A DNA stretch of 64,000 nt, taken from UBA1413 sp964650525. Lineage in GTDB: Bacteria > Bacteroidota > Bacteroidia > Bacteroidales > Prolixibacteraceae. The translations under genes and the position numbers were made by a program. Positions 7,740 through 15,637 of the stretch are shown here, in pieces. The first letter of the stretch is position 1; each line of letters starts with the position of its first letter. Location: positions 62,001 to 126,000 of the forward strand of contig CAZYUA010000003.1 in the NCBI GenBank assembly GCA_964650525.1, written 5' to 3'. The notes beneath the pieces are model-generated. The model did not search any database and had not been told where the DNA came from. It saw only the letters and a list, made by a program, of their open reading frames with translations.

Positions 7740-8282
7740 ATGAAATACGTTTTTACATTATCCTTGTTTATGGCTCTCACCCTGACCGGATGGGCCCAGT
7801 CGAACTCAATACACCAGTTTAAAGCCGAAACCATTAACGGCAAGGAATTCGATTTCGCCTCCCTGAAAGGGAAAAAGGTGATGATCGTAAATACAGCTTC
7901 CAAATGCGGATTCACTCCCCAGTACAAATTATTACAGGAATTATACGAAACCTACGGAGGGGAGAAATTTGAAATCATTGGTTTTCCCGCGAACAATTTC
8001 ATGAACCAGGAACCGGGGAGTAACGAGAATATCCAGTCTTTTTGCTCTGAAAACTACGGGGTTACCTTCCCGATGATGGCGAAGATCTCGGTCAAGGGAA
8101 AGGACATTCACCCGGTTTATAAGTGGCTAACCGAAAAATCGGACAACGGGGTCATCGATGCACCTGTGAAATGGAATTTCCAGAAGTTCCTGATCGATGA
8201 AAACGGCATTCTGGTTTCGGTGCTGCCTCCTGCGACGAAGCCCGATGATCAGAAAGTATTGGACTGGCTGAGCGGAAAATAG
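7740..8282 (+). CDS. Exported glutathione peroxidase family protein
   Basis: A 180-residue thioredoxin-fold peroxidase. The ATG at 7740 is chosen because it begins a perfect signal peptide (residues 1-20, LTLTGWAQ); the in-frame ATG at 7695 adds 15 residues in front of it. The peroxidatic Cys is C56 in NTASKCGFTPQY. Gln90 (NFMNQEPG) and Trp145 (VKWNF) complete the catalytic set. The usual FPCNQF motif is FPANNF here, so the Cys common at that position is absent. A second Cys at 102 (SFCSEN) could serve as the resolving residue of a thioredoxin-dependent enzyme. Role: reduces hydrogen or organic peroxides in the periplasm. It is divergent from dnaX, and only 8 bases separate its end from the convergent photolyase gene. 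Confidence 0.92.
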   Translation: MKYVFTLSLFMALTLTGWAQSNSIHQFKAETINGKEFDFASLKGKKVMIVNTASKCGFTPQYKLLQELYETYGGEKFEIIGFPANNFMNQEPGSNENIQSFCSENYGVTFPMMAKISVKGKDIHPVYKWLTEKSDNGVIDAPVKWNFQKFLIDENGILVSVLPPATKPDDQKVLDWLSGK

Positions 8283-8290
8283 CCGGTTGT

Positions 8291-9592
8291 TCAGGGTACC
8301 AGCGCCTTTCTGTAGGTTGTGATAGCCCGTTCCCTGGCCAAGGAGAGGTCTACTATCGGAGTGGTATACCGGGCGGTTTCCGCTTCCGGGACCCATTTCC
8401 GCACATAGTCTCCATGAGGATCATATTTTTTCTGCTGGGTAACAGGATTGAATACACGGAAATAAGGAGCTGCATCGCAACCGCAGCCGGCAGCCCATTG
8501 CCAGTTTCCGTTATTGCTCGAAAGTTCAAAATCGAGAAGTTTTTCAGCAAACCAGGCTTCTCCCCACCGCCAATCAATCAGCAACTGTTTTGCCAGGAAT
8601 GAAGCAGTGATCATTCTTACCCGGTTGTGCATGGTCCCTGTGGCGCTAAGTTCCCGCATTCCTGCATCCACCACCGGGAAACCCGTATCGCCGCTGCACC
8701 AGCGGGTAAACTCCTCTTCCCGGTTCCTCCAGCCGATGAAGGCATATTGCTTTTTGAAGGGAGCTTCAGCCACATAAGGAAAATGGGCCATGATATCCAT
8801 GAAAAAGTTGCGCCATATCAGCTCGTTCAGAAAAACAGGCCCATGATCCAATGCCTGCTGAGTGAGCTCCCGGATGCTGACAGTGCCGAAACGCAAATGG
8901 ATACCCAGCCGGGAGGTCCCGTTGAGAGCAGGAAAATCACGGGTGCTCCCGTAGTCCTCCAGAAGCGCATCAGACACTGTTTTCCCCGGAAAATCAACCG
9001 GGAAAGGGGTAAAGCCGAGTTCACCGGGCTCTGGCAGCGGCCTGGGTGTTGAGGGTAAAAAAGATCCGGTATTTTGTTCTGAACGGCAGATCTCAAGATC
9101 CCGGTTAGTCAGCATCCGTTTCCATTTATTGCTATAGGGGGTGAAAACCGTATAGGGAGTTCCGTCCTCTTTGACTACTTCTCCTTTTTCAAAGATTACC
9201 TGGTCTTTAAAGAGATAGAAACCGGCATCTCTGCTTTTCAACAGTTCCAGTACTTTCCGGTCCCTTTGCACGGCTTCCGGTTCGTAATCCCGGTTTGCAT
9301 ACACTGCGTGCACCGGATAGGTTTCGAGGAAAAACCGGAATGCGTCGACCGGTTCCCCATGGAAAACATGAAGTGAGGCACCTTGCCGTGCAAGGGTTTC
9401 TTGGATTGCGGCCAGTTCCCGGTGTATGAAAAGCACCCGTCTGTCGCGCTTATTCCTGAGCCGGCCCAGAAGGCTGGTATCAAAAATAAAAACAGGCATC
9501 ACCCGGAATCCTGAGGTAAGGGCAGCGCATAAAGCCCTGTTATCGTGGAGCCGCAGGTCGCGCCGGAACCAAAAGAGGACGATCTTTTCCAT
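8291..9592 (-). CDS. phr: Deoxyribodipyrimidine photolyase
   Basis: A 433-residue flavoprotein of the photolyase/cryptochrome family, repairing UV-induced pyrimidine dimers with light. The N-terminal alpha/beta domain opens with VLFWFRRDLRLHDNRAL. The FAD-binding helical domain has the hallmark WRNFFMDI and GNWQWAAGCGCDAAPYFRVF stretches, with the Trp, Asp and Asn positions used for lesion and flavin contacts. Length is usual for class I CPD photolyases (about 430-480). It lies between the convergent peroxidase and the co-directional GPP34-like gene, 78 bases from the latter, so the two may share a transcript. A cryptochrome/DASH assignment is less likely because of length and motif spacing, but the lesion specificity cannot be fixed from sequence. 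Confidence 0.95.
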   Translation of the reverse strand: MEKIVLFWFRRDLRLHDNRALCAALTSGFRVMPVFIFDTSLLGRLRNKRDRRVLFIHRELAAIQETLARQGASLHVFHGEPVDAFRFFLETYPVHAVYANRDYEPEAVQRDRKVLELLKSRDAGFYLFKDQVIFEKGEVVKEDGTPYTVFTPYSNKWKRMLTNRDLEICRSEQNTGSFLPSTPRPLPEPGELGFTPFPVDFPGKTVSDALLEDYGSTRDFPALNGTSRLGIHLRFGTVSIRELTQQALDHGPVFLNELIWRNFFMDIMAHFPYVAEAPFKKQYAFIGWRNREEEFTRWCSGDTGFPVVDAGMRELSATGTMHNRVRMITASFLAKQLLIDWRWGEAWFAEKLLDFELSSNNGNWQWAAGCGCDAAPYFRVFNPVTQQKKYDPHGDYVRKWVPEAETARYTTPIVDLSLARERAITTYRKALVP

Positions 9593-9670
9593 ATGGGAAG
9601 CTTTTACTGGTATTGGTCCTGCCCGACCCGGGGCTCTCCTTGACAGCCGCCGGATACCGGCAGGGATGTA

Positions 9671-10342
9671 TCAGACCGTGCCCGCCGAATGCCTGGCTGC
9701 CACCGCACGTACAATGGCATCACGGAAAACCCTCGCTGTGGCCGTTGCCTGCCCCTCGGTTATCCGGTCTTCCTTTAAAAAACTCCGGATCTTAACCCGG
9801 GCGGCCCTCCGTTTATCGCGTTCCGGATAGACCCGCCGCATGAAATCCCCGGCATCTGCCAACGCCAGCAGGTAAATATCCCCGGCATGGACAATTCTTC
9901 CTGCCAGGAGGTTTTTTATCTCCGAAACCACACCCGAAGCATGATTCCCCGATAACAAAACCGGAATTTTCCATTTGAAAAACAGAAACTTACGCGATTC
10001 CATCCGTATCTCCCGCTTTGCTTCCAACGAAGCGTAAACCCCTGTTTTTACCTTTTTCCTGGAAATAGAGAAGGCATTGAGCCAATAATCGACTTTCCTG
10101 GGTCTGGGACACCGGGATAACCGCTCCAGCAGGTAACCATGTAAGTCGCTGGAGGCTACCCCGGATTTGAGTTCTATCCGTTTGTCCCTGATCTCCACTT
10201 TCCCTTCGAGAGAAAGTTCCAGCAACTGGGCACCCAGCACAACAAAATCAACCGACAGCGACGAGGCTGCCATAATTCCGCCCTTGCCGGGTCTGATTGC
10301 CAGTAAAAGCAATTTCTCACTAAGCGTCAGATTCTGTTCCAT
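9671..10342 (-). CDS. GPP34/GOLPH3-like protein
   Basis: A 223-residue soluble protein whose pattern matches the GPP34 family (bacterial relatives of eukaryotic GOLPH3, a phosphoinositide-binding Golgi protein). It opens with LTLSEKLLLLAI followed by a Gly-rich turn. Next is the LGAQLLELSLEGKVEI helix-strand unit, then a hydrophilic region with KVDYWL, and a C-terminal YLLALADAGDFMRRVYPERDKRRAARVKI helix pair. No signal peptide or membrane segment is present. Function in bacteria is unknown; membrane-surface binding is an inference from the eukaryotic family. It lies upstream of the photolyase on the same strand. Its leader is A/T-tract rich (see 10343-10603). I am sure of the coding call and fairly sure of the family. 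Confidence 0.75.
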   Translation of the reverse strand: MEQNLTLSEKLLLLAIRPGKGGIMAASSLSVDFVVLGAQLLELSLEGKVEIRDKRIELKSGVASSDLHGYLLERLSRCPRPRKVDYWLNAFSISRKKVKTGVYASLEAKREIRMESRKFLFFKWKIPVLLSGNHASGVVSEIKNLLAGRIVHAGDIYLLALADAGDFMRRVYPERDKRRAARVKIRSFLKEDRITEGQATATARVFRDAIVRAVAARHSAGTV

Positions 10343-10603
10343 GCGATAAAGTTAAAGGATTCATCGGTACACCGGATAAAAAAAATCGCCACCGACATTT
10401 TAGGGTTAAAAAAAAATCGCCATGGGAAAAAAAATTAATTTCGCCGGCATGAATGGTGTTACCAGCCTGGGGTACGGCCACAGAAGGGTTCGAACCGCTG
10501 AACGTATCAGAATTTTTCATTCTGCCTGCACGGAGAGACAGCAGGTTCAGTGATTTTGCAAATGCCGGCTCTGGTCCGAACCAGGCATAGTAAATGTATT
10601 TCT
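10343..10603. other. Divergent intergenic region with A-tracts and a duplicated motif
   Basis: Between the GPP34-like gene and ltaE, three A-runs lie at 10378-10385, 10408-10416 and 10427-10434. The first two belong to a duplicated A8-TCGCCA unit 31 bases apart, close to three helical turns. A near-consensus TGATTTTG at 10551-10558 could be the ltaE promoter. A minus-strand reading frame at 10320-10520 crosses the region; its N-terminal half reads like coding sequence, but it overlaps the GPP34-like start and resembles nothing I know. Confidence 0.4.
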
Positions 10604-11635
10604 ATGGAGACAAAGAGAGGATTTGCCAGCGATAACAATGCAGGGATCCACCCGGTAATCCTTGAGGCCATCCGGGAGGCGAACAAAGGGCATGTAACGG
10701 GCTATGGCAATGACTGCTACACAGAAGAGGCGGTCAGGATTTTCAGGGACTTGTTCGGAGCCGGGAGCGAAGTTTTTTTCGTTTTCAACGGAACGGGGGC
10801 CAATGTGGCAGGGTTGTCGTCGGTCACCAGCAGTTATCATTCGGTACTATGTGCTTCAACAGCCCACATTCAAACCGATGAGTGCGGTGCACCGGAAAAG
10901 TTCACGGGATGTAAACTGATACCAGTTGAAACGACCGACGGGAAGCTCAAACCGCGGGATGTGGAAAAACATCTGCATGGTTTTGAATTTGAGCACCATT
11001 CGCAACCACGGGTGATTTCTGTGTCGCAGGTGACCGAACTGGGAACCCTCTACCGGCCTGAAGAAATCAGGGCTTTGGCCGACCTGGCTCACAGGCATGG
11101 CATGGTCCTTCATATGGATGGGGCACGGATCAGCAATGCAGCGGTTGCACTCGGAATGCCGTTCCGCAGTTTCACACGTGATTGCGGAGTGGACGTGCTG
11201 TCGTTCGGAGGAACCAAAAACGGAATGATGCAGGGCGAAGCCGTTCTGTTCTTCGATCCCGGATTAGCCCGCACCACCAAATACATTCGGAAGCAAAGTA
11301 TGCAGCTCTTTTCCAAAATGCGGTTTACCAGCGCCCAGTTCATTGCCTTTTTCCGCGACGACCTGTGGAAGCAAAATGCTTCCCATGCCAACCGCATGGC
11401 CAAACTCCTGGAAGCCGAAATCCGCACCATTCCCCGTATTACTATTACCCAAAAGGTCGAAGCAAATGGCGTGTTTGCCACTGTGCCCCCCGAAATCATC
11501 GCACCCCTGCAACAAGCCTTCTTTTTTTACGTATGGAATGAACAGATATCCGAAGTGCGCTGGATGACATCGTTTGACACCACCGAAGAAGATATCGGGG
11601 CCTTCACCGGCCTTTTGAAACAATTGGTATCCTGA
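10604..11635 (+). CDS. ltaE: Low-specificity L-threonine aldolase
   Basis: A 343-residue PLP enzyme of fold type I that cleaves threonine or allo-threonine to glycine and acetaldehyde. The start at 10604 (METKRGFASDNNAG) is chosen because FASDNNAGIHP is the normal opening of the family and upstream in-frame codons have no good start. Family motifs: TGYGNDCYTEEA near residue 34, HMDGARISNAA with the PLP-contacting Asp, and the Schiff-base lysine K205 in SFGGTKNG. It stops immediately before the rhomboid gene (adjacent stop and start), so the two are probably co-transcribed and translationally coupled, although no functional link is obvious. Length is typical. Confidence 0.94.
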   Translation: METKRGFASDNNAGIHPVILEAIREANKGHVTGYGNDCYTEEAVRIFRDLFGAGSEVFFVFNGTGANVAGLSSVTSSYHSVLCASTAHIQTDECGAPEKFTGCKLIPVETTDGKLKPRDVEKHLHGFEFEHHSQPRVISVSQVTELGTLYRPEEIRALADLAHRHGMVLHMDGARISNAAVALGMPFRSFTRDCGVDVLSFGGTKNGMMQGEAVLFFDPGLARTTKYIRKQSMQLFSKMRFTSAQFIAFFRDDLWKQNASHANRMAKLLEAEIRTIPRITITQKVEANGVFATVPPEIIAPLQQAFFFYVWNEQISEVRWMTSFDTTEEDIGAFTGLLKQLVS

Positions 11636-12412
11636 ATGGCGACATTTGGTTATTTCCCGGAAAATCCGGAAGCCCGCAGCCGGGACCTGGACAAGAGGAT
11701 TTTCCGGCACAGCCTCTTATTTTCAGGTTTCTTCGTTTTAGTTTTCTGGCTCGTGGAAATTATCGGCGAACTGTTCTCACTCGATTTTGCCAGGGCAGGA
11801 ATCTATCCCCATCACGCCATAGGATTGCCGGGGATCCTGACCGCCCCTTTCATTCACAGCGGATACCAGCACCTGATATCCAACTCCGTGCCCTTTTTTA
11901 TCCTGCTTTTTACCCTCGTCTACTATTACCGGCATATCTCCTATCAGATTTTTTTCCGGATCTTCCTGATTTCCGGCGTGTGCGTCTGGATTGCAGGCAG
12001 AGAATCCTGGCACATCGGTGCCAGCGGGGTGGTATACGGAATGGCAGCCTTCCATTTTGTCAGCGGGGTAATCCGTAACGACCTCCGGCTGCTGATCATT
12101 TCCCTGATTGTCGCTTTTCTTTACGGGGGAATGATCTGGGGCATCTTCCCCCTGCAACCCGGGATATCCTGGGAATCGCACCTGTGGGGAGGACTTTCAG
12201 GAATTCTGATGGCCGTTTATTACAGAAAATACCAAATTGTCCGGAAGAAATTTGATTGGGAAGAGGAGCCTGAAAACGACGAAGAACCACCCGGCGACAC
12301 CACCCAACCTCCGGAATTCGGCGCTCCCACCTTCACCCTGTTACCCCCGGCCGGCGATTCCGCTCCTGCAGAAAACAAGCTTCCGGAAGCTACACCCGGA
12401 GAACAGCAATAA
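11636..12412 (+). CDS. Rhomboid-family intramembrane serine protease
   Basis: A 258-residue membrane protein. The catalytic pair is visible: Ser130 in HIGASGVVYG and His182 in SWESHLWGGLSG, both inside hydrophobic helices. HSGYQHLISNS is the conserved rhomboid motif preceding the catalytic helix. Six transmembrane helices span about residues 20-200. The C-terminal 60 residues are an acidic, Pro-rich cytoplasmic tail without recognisable domain. The gene begins on the base after the ltaE stop. Substrate unknown; bacterial rhomboids cleave membrane protein helices, for example in quality control or signal release. It ends just before the nusB promoter. Confidence 0.92.
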   Translation: MATFGYFPENPEARSRDLDKRIFRHSLLFSGFFVLVFWLVEIIGELFSLDFARAGIYPHHAIGLPGILTAPFIHSGYQHLISNSVPFFILLFTLVYYYRHISYQIFFRIFLISGVCVWIAGRESWHIGASGVVYGMAAFHFVSGVIRNDLRLLIISLIVAFLYGGMIWGIFPLQPGISWESHLWGGLSGILMAVYYRKYQIVRKKFDWEEEPENDEEPPGDTTQPPEFGAPTFTLLPPAGDSAPAENKLPEATPGEQQ

Positions 12413-12425
12413 TGCGAAAAAATAG

Positions 12426-12433
12426 TACCTTTG
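12426..12433 (+). promoter_or_regulatory. Promoter core TACCTTTG for nusB
   Basis: A perfect TAnnTTTG element 28 bases before the nusB ATG, inside the 49-base gap after the rhomboid gene. No TTTG is seen at -33. Confidence 0.55.
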
Positions 12434-12461
12434 GGGCCGTAATCTAAGCAGTTCTATAACA

Positions 12462-13415
12462 ATGATCAGCCGGCGCACCATCAGGATAAAAGTACTTCAG
12501 ATACTCTATGCCTACTATACATCACCCGACAAGTCGGCCCTGAATGCGGAAAAGGAATTGGTCCGGGCTCTTTCCAAAACCTACGATCTCTACCATTACC
12601 TGCTGGCCCTTCCCGTAGCGCTTGCCGATTACGCCCGGCGCCGCATCGACACCAACCGTGCAAGGCACATTCCTTCGTACGAAGACCTTCACCCCAACAC
12701 CGCTTTTGTGGATAACCGTATTATCCATTCCCTCCGTGAAAACCGGAAATTACATACCTACCTGAAAAAATCGGGGCTCTCCTGGTCCAATCACCCCGAC
12801 CTGATCCGGGAATTGTATGCCTTCCTTTCTGAATCCAGGTTCTTCCATGACTATATCGCGCAAACAGACCATTCCTTTCAGGATGACCGGAAATTTGCCG
12901 AAAAGATGTTCGAAAACATTATCCTGATTTCGGAAGACCTCTACCTCGTCCTGGAGGAAGAGAGTATCTACTGGAACGATGATGTCGACCTGGTAATCGT
13001 CATGATTTTGAAAACCCTGAAAACGATCACGGGCGAACCTGGTAACCCGGAAGACTTGTTGCCCCAGTATAAAGATTCGGAAGACGAATATTTTGCTAAA
13101 AACCTGTTTTCACAAGCCATCCTGAACCACGAAGAGCTCAGAAAACTCATCGACCTTCATTCCAGCAACTGGGATCTGGAAAGAATCGCCTTTATGGACA
13201 TCCTGATCATGCAACTTGCCCTGACCGAATTCCTTCACTTTCCGTCCATACCGACTAAAGTTACACTGAATGAATATATTGAGTTATCAAAATATTACAG
13301 CACGGATAAAAGTCGGAATTTCATCAACGGAATTCTTGACAAAGTGCTGAAAGAACTGAAAACCAACCAACAGGTAAACAAAACCGGGAGGGGACTTATC
13401 GGTGAAACCGGTTAG
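12462..13415 (+). CDS. nusB: Transcription antitermination factor NusB (long Bacteroidota form)
   Basis: A 317-residue protein, roughly twice the E. coli length. The first residues (ISRRTIRIKVLQILYAYY) match the NusB opening helix. A long helical insertion follows (about residues 25-150). The canonical second half resumes in the C-terminal part: WDLERIAFMDILIMQLALTEFL, then SIPTKVTLNEYIELSKYYS and RNFINGILDKVL, the most conserved NusB signatures. The extended form is common in Bacteroidota. NusB binds boxA RNA with NusE (S10) in rRNA antitermination. A promoter core lies just upstream; yajC follows after 194 bases with its own promoter. Confidence 0.93.
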   Translation: MISRRTIRIKVLQILYAYYTSPDKSALNAEKELVRALSKTYDLYHYLLALPVALADYARRRIDTNRARHIPSYEDLHPNTAFVDNRIIHSLRENRKLHTYLKKSGLSWSNHPDLIRELYAFLSESRFFHDYIAQTDHSFQDDRKFAEKMFENIILISEDLYLVLEEESIYWNDDVDLVIVMILKTLKTITGEPGNPEDLLPQYKDSEDEYFAKNLFSQAILNHEELRKLIDLHSSNWDLERIAFMDILIMQLALTEFLHFPSIPTKVTLNEYIELSKYYSTDKSRNFINGILDKVLKELKTNQQVNKTGRGLIGETG

Positions 13416-13441
13416 AAGTGAAAATCAGCCGATATCCGGTA

Positions 13442-13472
13442 TTTGAGTTTCACAAAGAAATAGGTAATTTTG
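13442..13472 (+). promoter_or_regulatory. Two-box promoter for yajC
   Basis: TTTG at 13442-13445 and TAATTTTG at 13465-13472 are separated by exactly 19 bases, a full match to the Bacteroidota -33/-7 consensus. The predicted start is near 13479, which leaves a leader of about 130 bases before yajC. Confidence 0.7.
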
Positions 13473-13609
13473 GCGTGCTATTGCGATCGCGAACTGCAAG
13501 GAATGCCCTTCCCGGATTGTCGTCTGTGCGGAAAAAAGGGAGAGGAGACTCCGGCAGGGAGCGGCAAATACATCATTCACTGACTATAAATTTCTAAAAC
13601 AACGTAAAG

Positions 13610-13924
13610 ATGAACTATTTATTAATGGCGCAGCCTGCAGGCTCAGATGCCAATCCGTTAATGTCGCTGATGCCTTTTCTGGTGATCATCGTGATCTTCT
13701 ATTTTTTTCTGATCCGGCCGCAGGTTAAACGGCAGAAAGAGCTCAGGCTCTTCAGGGAAAGTCTGGGCAAAGGAGACAAAGTGGTTACCACGGGAGGTAT
13801 CTACGGTAAAATCGTGGAATTAAAAGACAACACTGTGATCATGCAGGTCGACGACAATGTTCATATCCGGGTTGATAAATCAGCGATCATCAAGGATATG
13901 AGCGACGCTCCCCAGCAACGATAG
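13610..13924 (+). CDS. yajC: Preprotein translocase subunit YajC
   Basis: A 104-residue single-pass membrane protein. The helix lies at about residues 18-37 (LMPFLVIIVIFYFFLIRPQ) and is followed by RPQVKRQKE, the YajC signature. A small beta domain comes next with GDKVVTTGGIYGKI and a final acidic/basic tail. YajC associates with SecDF in the Sec translocon. secD/secF are not adjacent here. It is followed after 117 bases by the YbbR-domain gene. Length and motifs are typical. Confidence 0.96.
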   Translation: MNYLLMAQPAGSDANPLMSLMPFLVIIVIFYFFLIRPQVKRQKELRLFRESLGKGDKVVTTGGIYGKIVELKDNTVIMQVDDNVHIRVDKSAIIKDMSDAPQQR

Positions 13925-14040
13925 ATCCTCGATCAGGCAAACGGGTGGTTACTCTCCCTCAGCGCCGAAATAAGGGAAACCGTTCCTCCTCCGGCCTCAG
14001 GGGCGGAATGTGAAGAAGATTCCTTAAAAATTGCCTTTTC

Positions 14041-15039
14041 ATGGCTGAAAACAAAAATCCTGAAGGACCGGCTGAACAGCCTGGTAGCGGAACAACACCG
14101 GGTAACCGGAGTGCCGCATTTTTCCTGATCTGTTTGCTCATTTCCACCGTCCTCTGGTTTTTAAATGCCCTGAACAAGAATTATTCGGCCGTCATCTCCC
14201 ATCCTGTAGACTACAACAACATACCGGTCAACAGGTTTATTGCCAACCATCCTCCGTCCAGACTAAATGTAAAAGTCAGTGGCCAGGGCTTTGTCTTGCT
14301 GAAATACCGGATGACAGCCTCCTTTTCGCCCCTGGAACTGGATATCGCCCGGTTGATTACTGAAAACCCACCCTCGTCAGCAGGGGTTTTTGTCCTTTCC
14401 GCCGACCGCATCAAGAACATCACCTCATCGCAAATCAGCAAAGAACTGCAACTGGTCGAAGTCACGCCCCCGCTGATCACCCTCGATTTTGACACCTTAA
14501 GTGTAAAAAAGCTACCCATAGGGTCGAATCTTGCATTACAGTTCAAACCACAGTTTGAACTCGTCGGCGATGTGGTGTTTCGTCCAGCCAGGGTAACCGT
14601 CACCGGACCGGGCCAAGTCATTGCAGAACTGGACACCATCTATACCATTTCCCAGTCGTTTAAAAACCTTGAGTCCTCTTTTTCGCAGGAGGTACAACTT
14701 GTCGTTCCCCGACAAACAGTTGTAGAACCGGGGAAGGTCACCTTTTCGGCAACCATCGACGAATTCACTGAAAAAACCCTGCGGATTCCGGTATGGGTGG
14801 ATAACCAGCCTGAGGAAGTCCGGGTTTTACTATTCCCCCACGAAGTGGAAATCCGGTTTCTGACCGGCTTAAAGACCTTTGCCCTCATCAAGCCTGAAGA
14901 TTTCCAGGCTTTTGTCTCGTGGGAGGAAATCGGGGCACAGGCACCGGTATTGAAGATCCGGATTCGTAAACAGCCAGTATCTGTTAAAGCGCTGAAAATT
15001 TCTCCTGAGCATGTTGAATATCTCATCGAAAGAAAATGA
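14041..15039 (+). CDS. YbbR-like domain membrane protein
   Basis: A 332-residue protein with one N-terminal membrane helix (about residues 24-42, SAAFFLICLLISTVLWFLN) and an extracytoplasmic region of YbbR-type beta repeats. Repeats are marked by the recurring pattern of V-TP-LITL-DFD, RPARVTVTGPGQVIAELDTI and EVEIRFLTGL. In Firmicutes, YbbR (CdaR) modulates the diadenylate cyclase CdaA. No cdaA gene is visible here, so that role is inference. The C-terminus overlaps coaE by 29 bases in another frame, indicating tight co-expression. A GTP-like start is not needed; the ATG at 14041 gives a hydrophilic 23-residue tail before the helix. Confidence 0.85.
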   Translation: MAENKNPEGPAEQPGSGTTPGNRSAAFFLICLLISTVLWFLNALNKNYSAVISHPVDYNNIPVNRFIANHPPSRLNVKVSGQGFVLLKYRMTASFSPLELDIARLITENPPSSAGVFVLSADRIKNITSSQISKELQLVEVTPPLITLDFDTLSVKKLPIGSNLALQFKPQFELVGDVVFRPARVTVTGPGQVIAELDTIYTISQSFKNLESSFSQEVQLVVPRQTVVEPGKVTFSATIDEFTEKTLRIPVWVDNQPEEVRVLLFPHEVEIRFLTGLKTFALIKPEDFQAFVSWEEIGAQAPVLKIRIRKQPVSVKALKISPEHVEYLIERK

Positions 15040-15637
15040 GATACCCCTGAAGGTGGGGATCACAGGAGGCATCGGCAGTGGCAAGACAACAGCCTGCCAG
15101 ATTTTCAGCGTGCTGGGAATCCCTGTCTTTGATGCCGACCGGGCAGCCAAATCCTTATACAGCCATGAGAAAGTCAGGGATTTTCTTCAACATCTGCCAG
15201 CGGCAGGGCTTTACCGGAACGATGGAAGCATCGACCGGAAAATCCTGGCATCCCTGCTTTTTTCAGATCCTGTTCTATACCAGAAGATTAACGGACTGAT
15301 CCACCCACTGGTACGGGATACCTTTGAAAAATGGCACAACCGCCAGACTGCCTGTTACGTTTTATATGAAGCAGCCATACTATTCGAAAGCGGGTATTAC
15401 CGAAACCTGGATGCCGTGATCCTGGTAACGGCCCCGGCAGAAACGAGGATCCAACGAGTGATGACCCGCGATGGCCTTTCAAGGGAAGAGATCATAGCCC
15501 GGATGCAGCATCAGTGGAACGACAGAGAGAAAAAAGACCTGGCAGATTATGTTTTGACAAATGATGATAACTCCTTCCTGACTACACAGGTTTTGGAAAC
15601 AGACAAAATGATCAGAAATTATGGGAAAGATCGCTAA
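15011..15637 (+). CDS. coaE: Dephospho-CoA kinase
   Basis: A 208-residue P-loop kinase performing the last step of coenzyme A synthesis. The Walker A loop is GGIGSGKT (residues 19-26), preceded by KVGIT. VFDADRAAKSLY carries the substrate-contacting Asp-Ala-Asp. VLYEAAILFESG and VTAPAETRIQRVMTRDGLSREEI are the lid and base signatures. It overlaps the YbbR gene by 29 bases at its start and the TerB-DnaJ gene by 17 bases at its end, so three genes form one compressed operon. A later ATG is not available before the P-loop, which supports the start chosen. Confidence 0.95.
   Translation: MLNISSKENEIPLKVGITGGIGSGKTTACQIFSVLGIPVFDADRAAKSLYSHEKVRDFLQHLPAAGLYRNDGSIDRKILASLLFSDPVLYQKINGLIHPLVRDTFEKWHNRQTACYVLYEAAILFESGYYRNLDAVILVTAPAETRIQRVMTRDGLSREEIIARMQHQWNDREKKDLADYVLTNDDNSFLTTQVLETDKMIRNYGKDR

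Noticed and set aside
10480..10500. GGGTTCGAACC, which resembles a tRNA T-loop
   Set aside because: The flanking bases do not form a 5-bp T stem and no D, anticodon or acceptor arms surround it.
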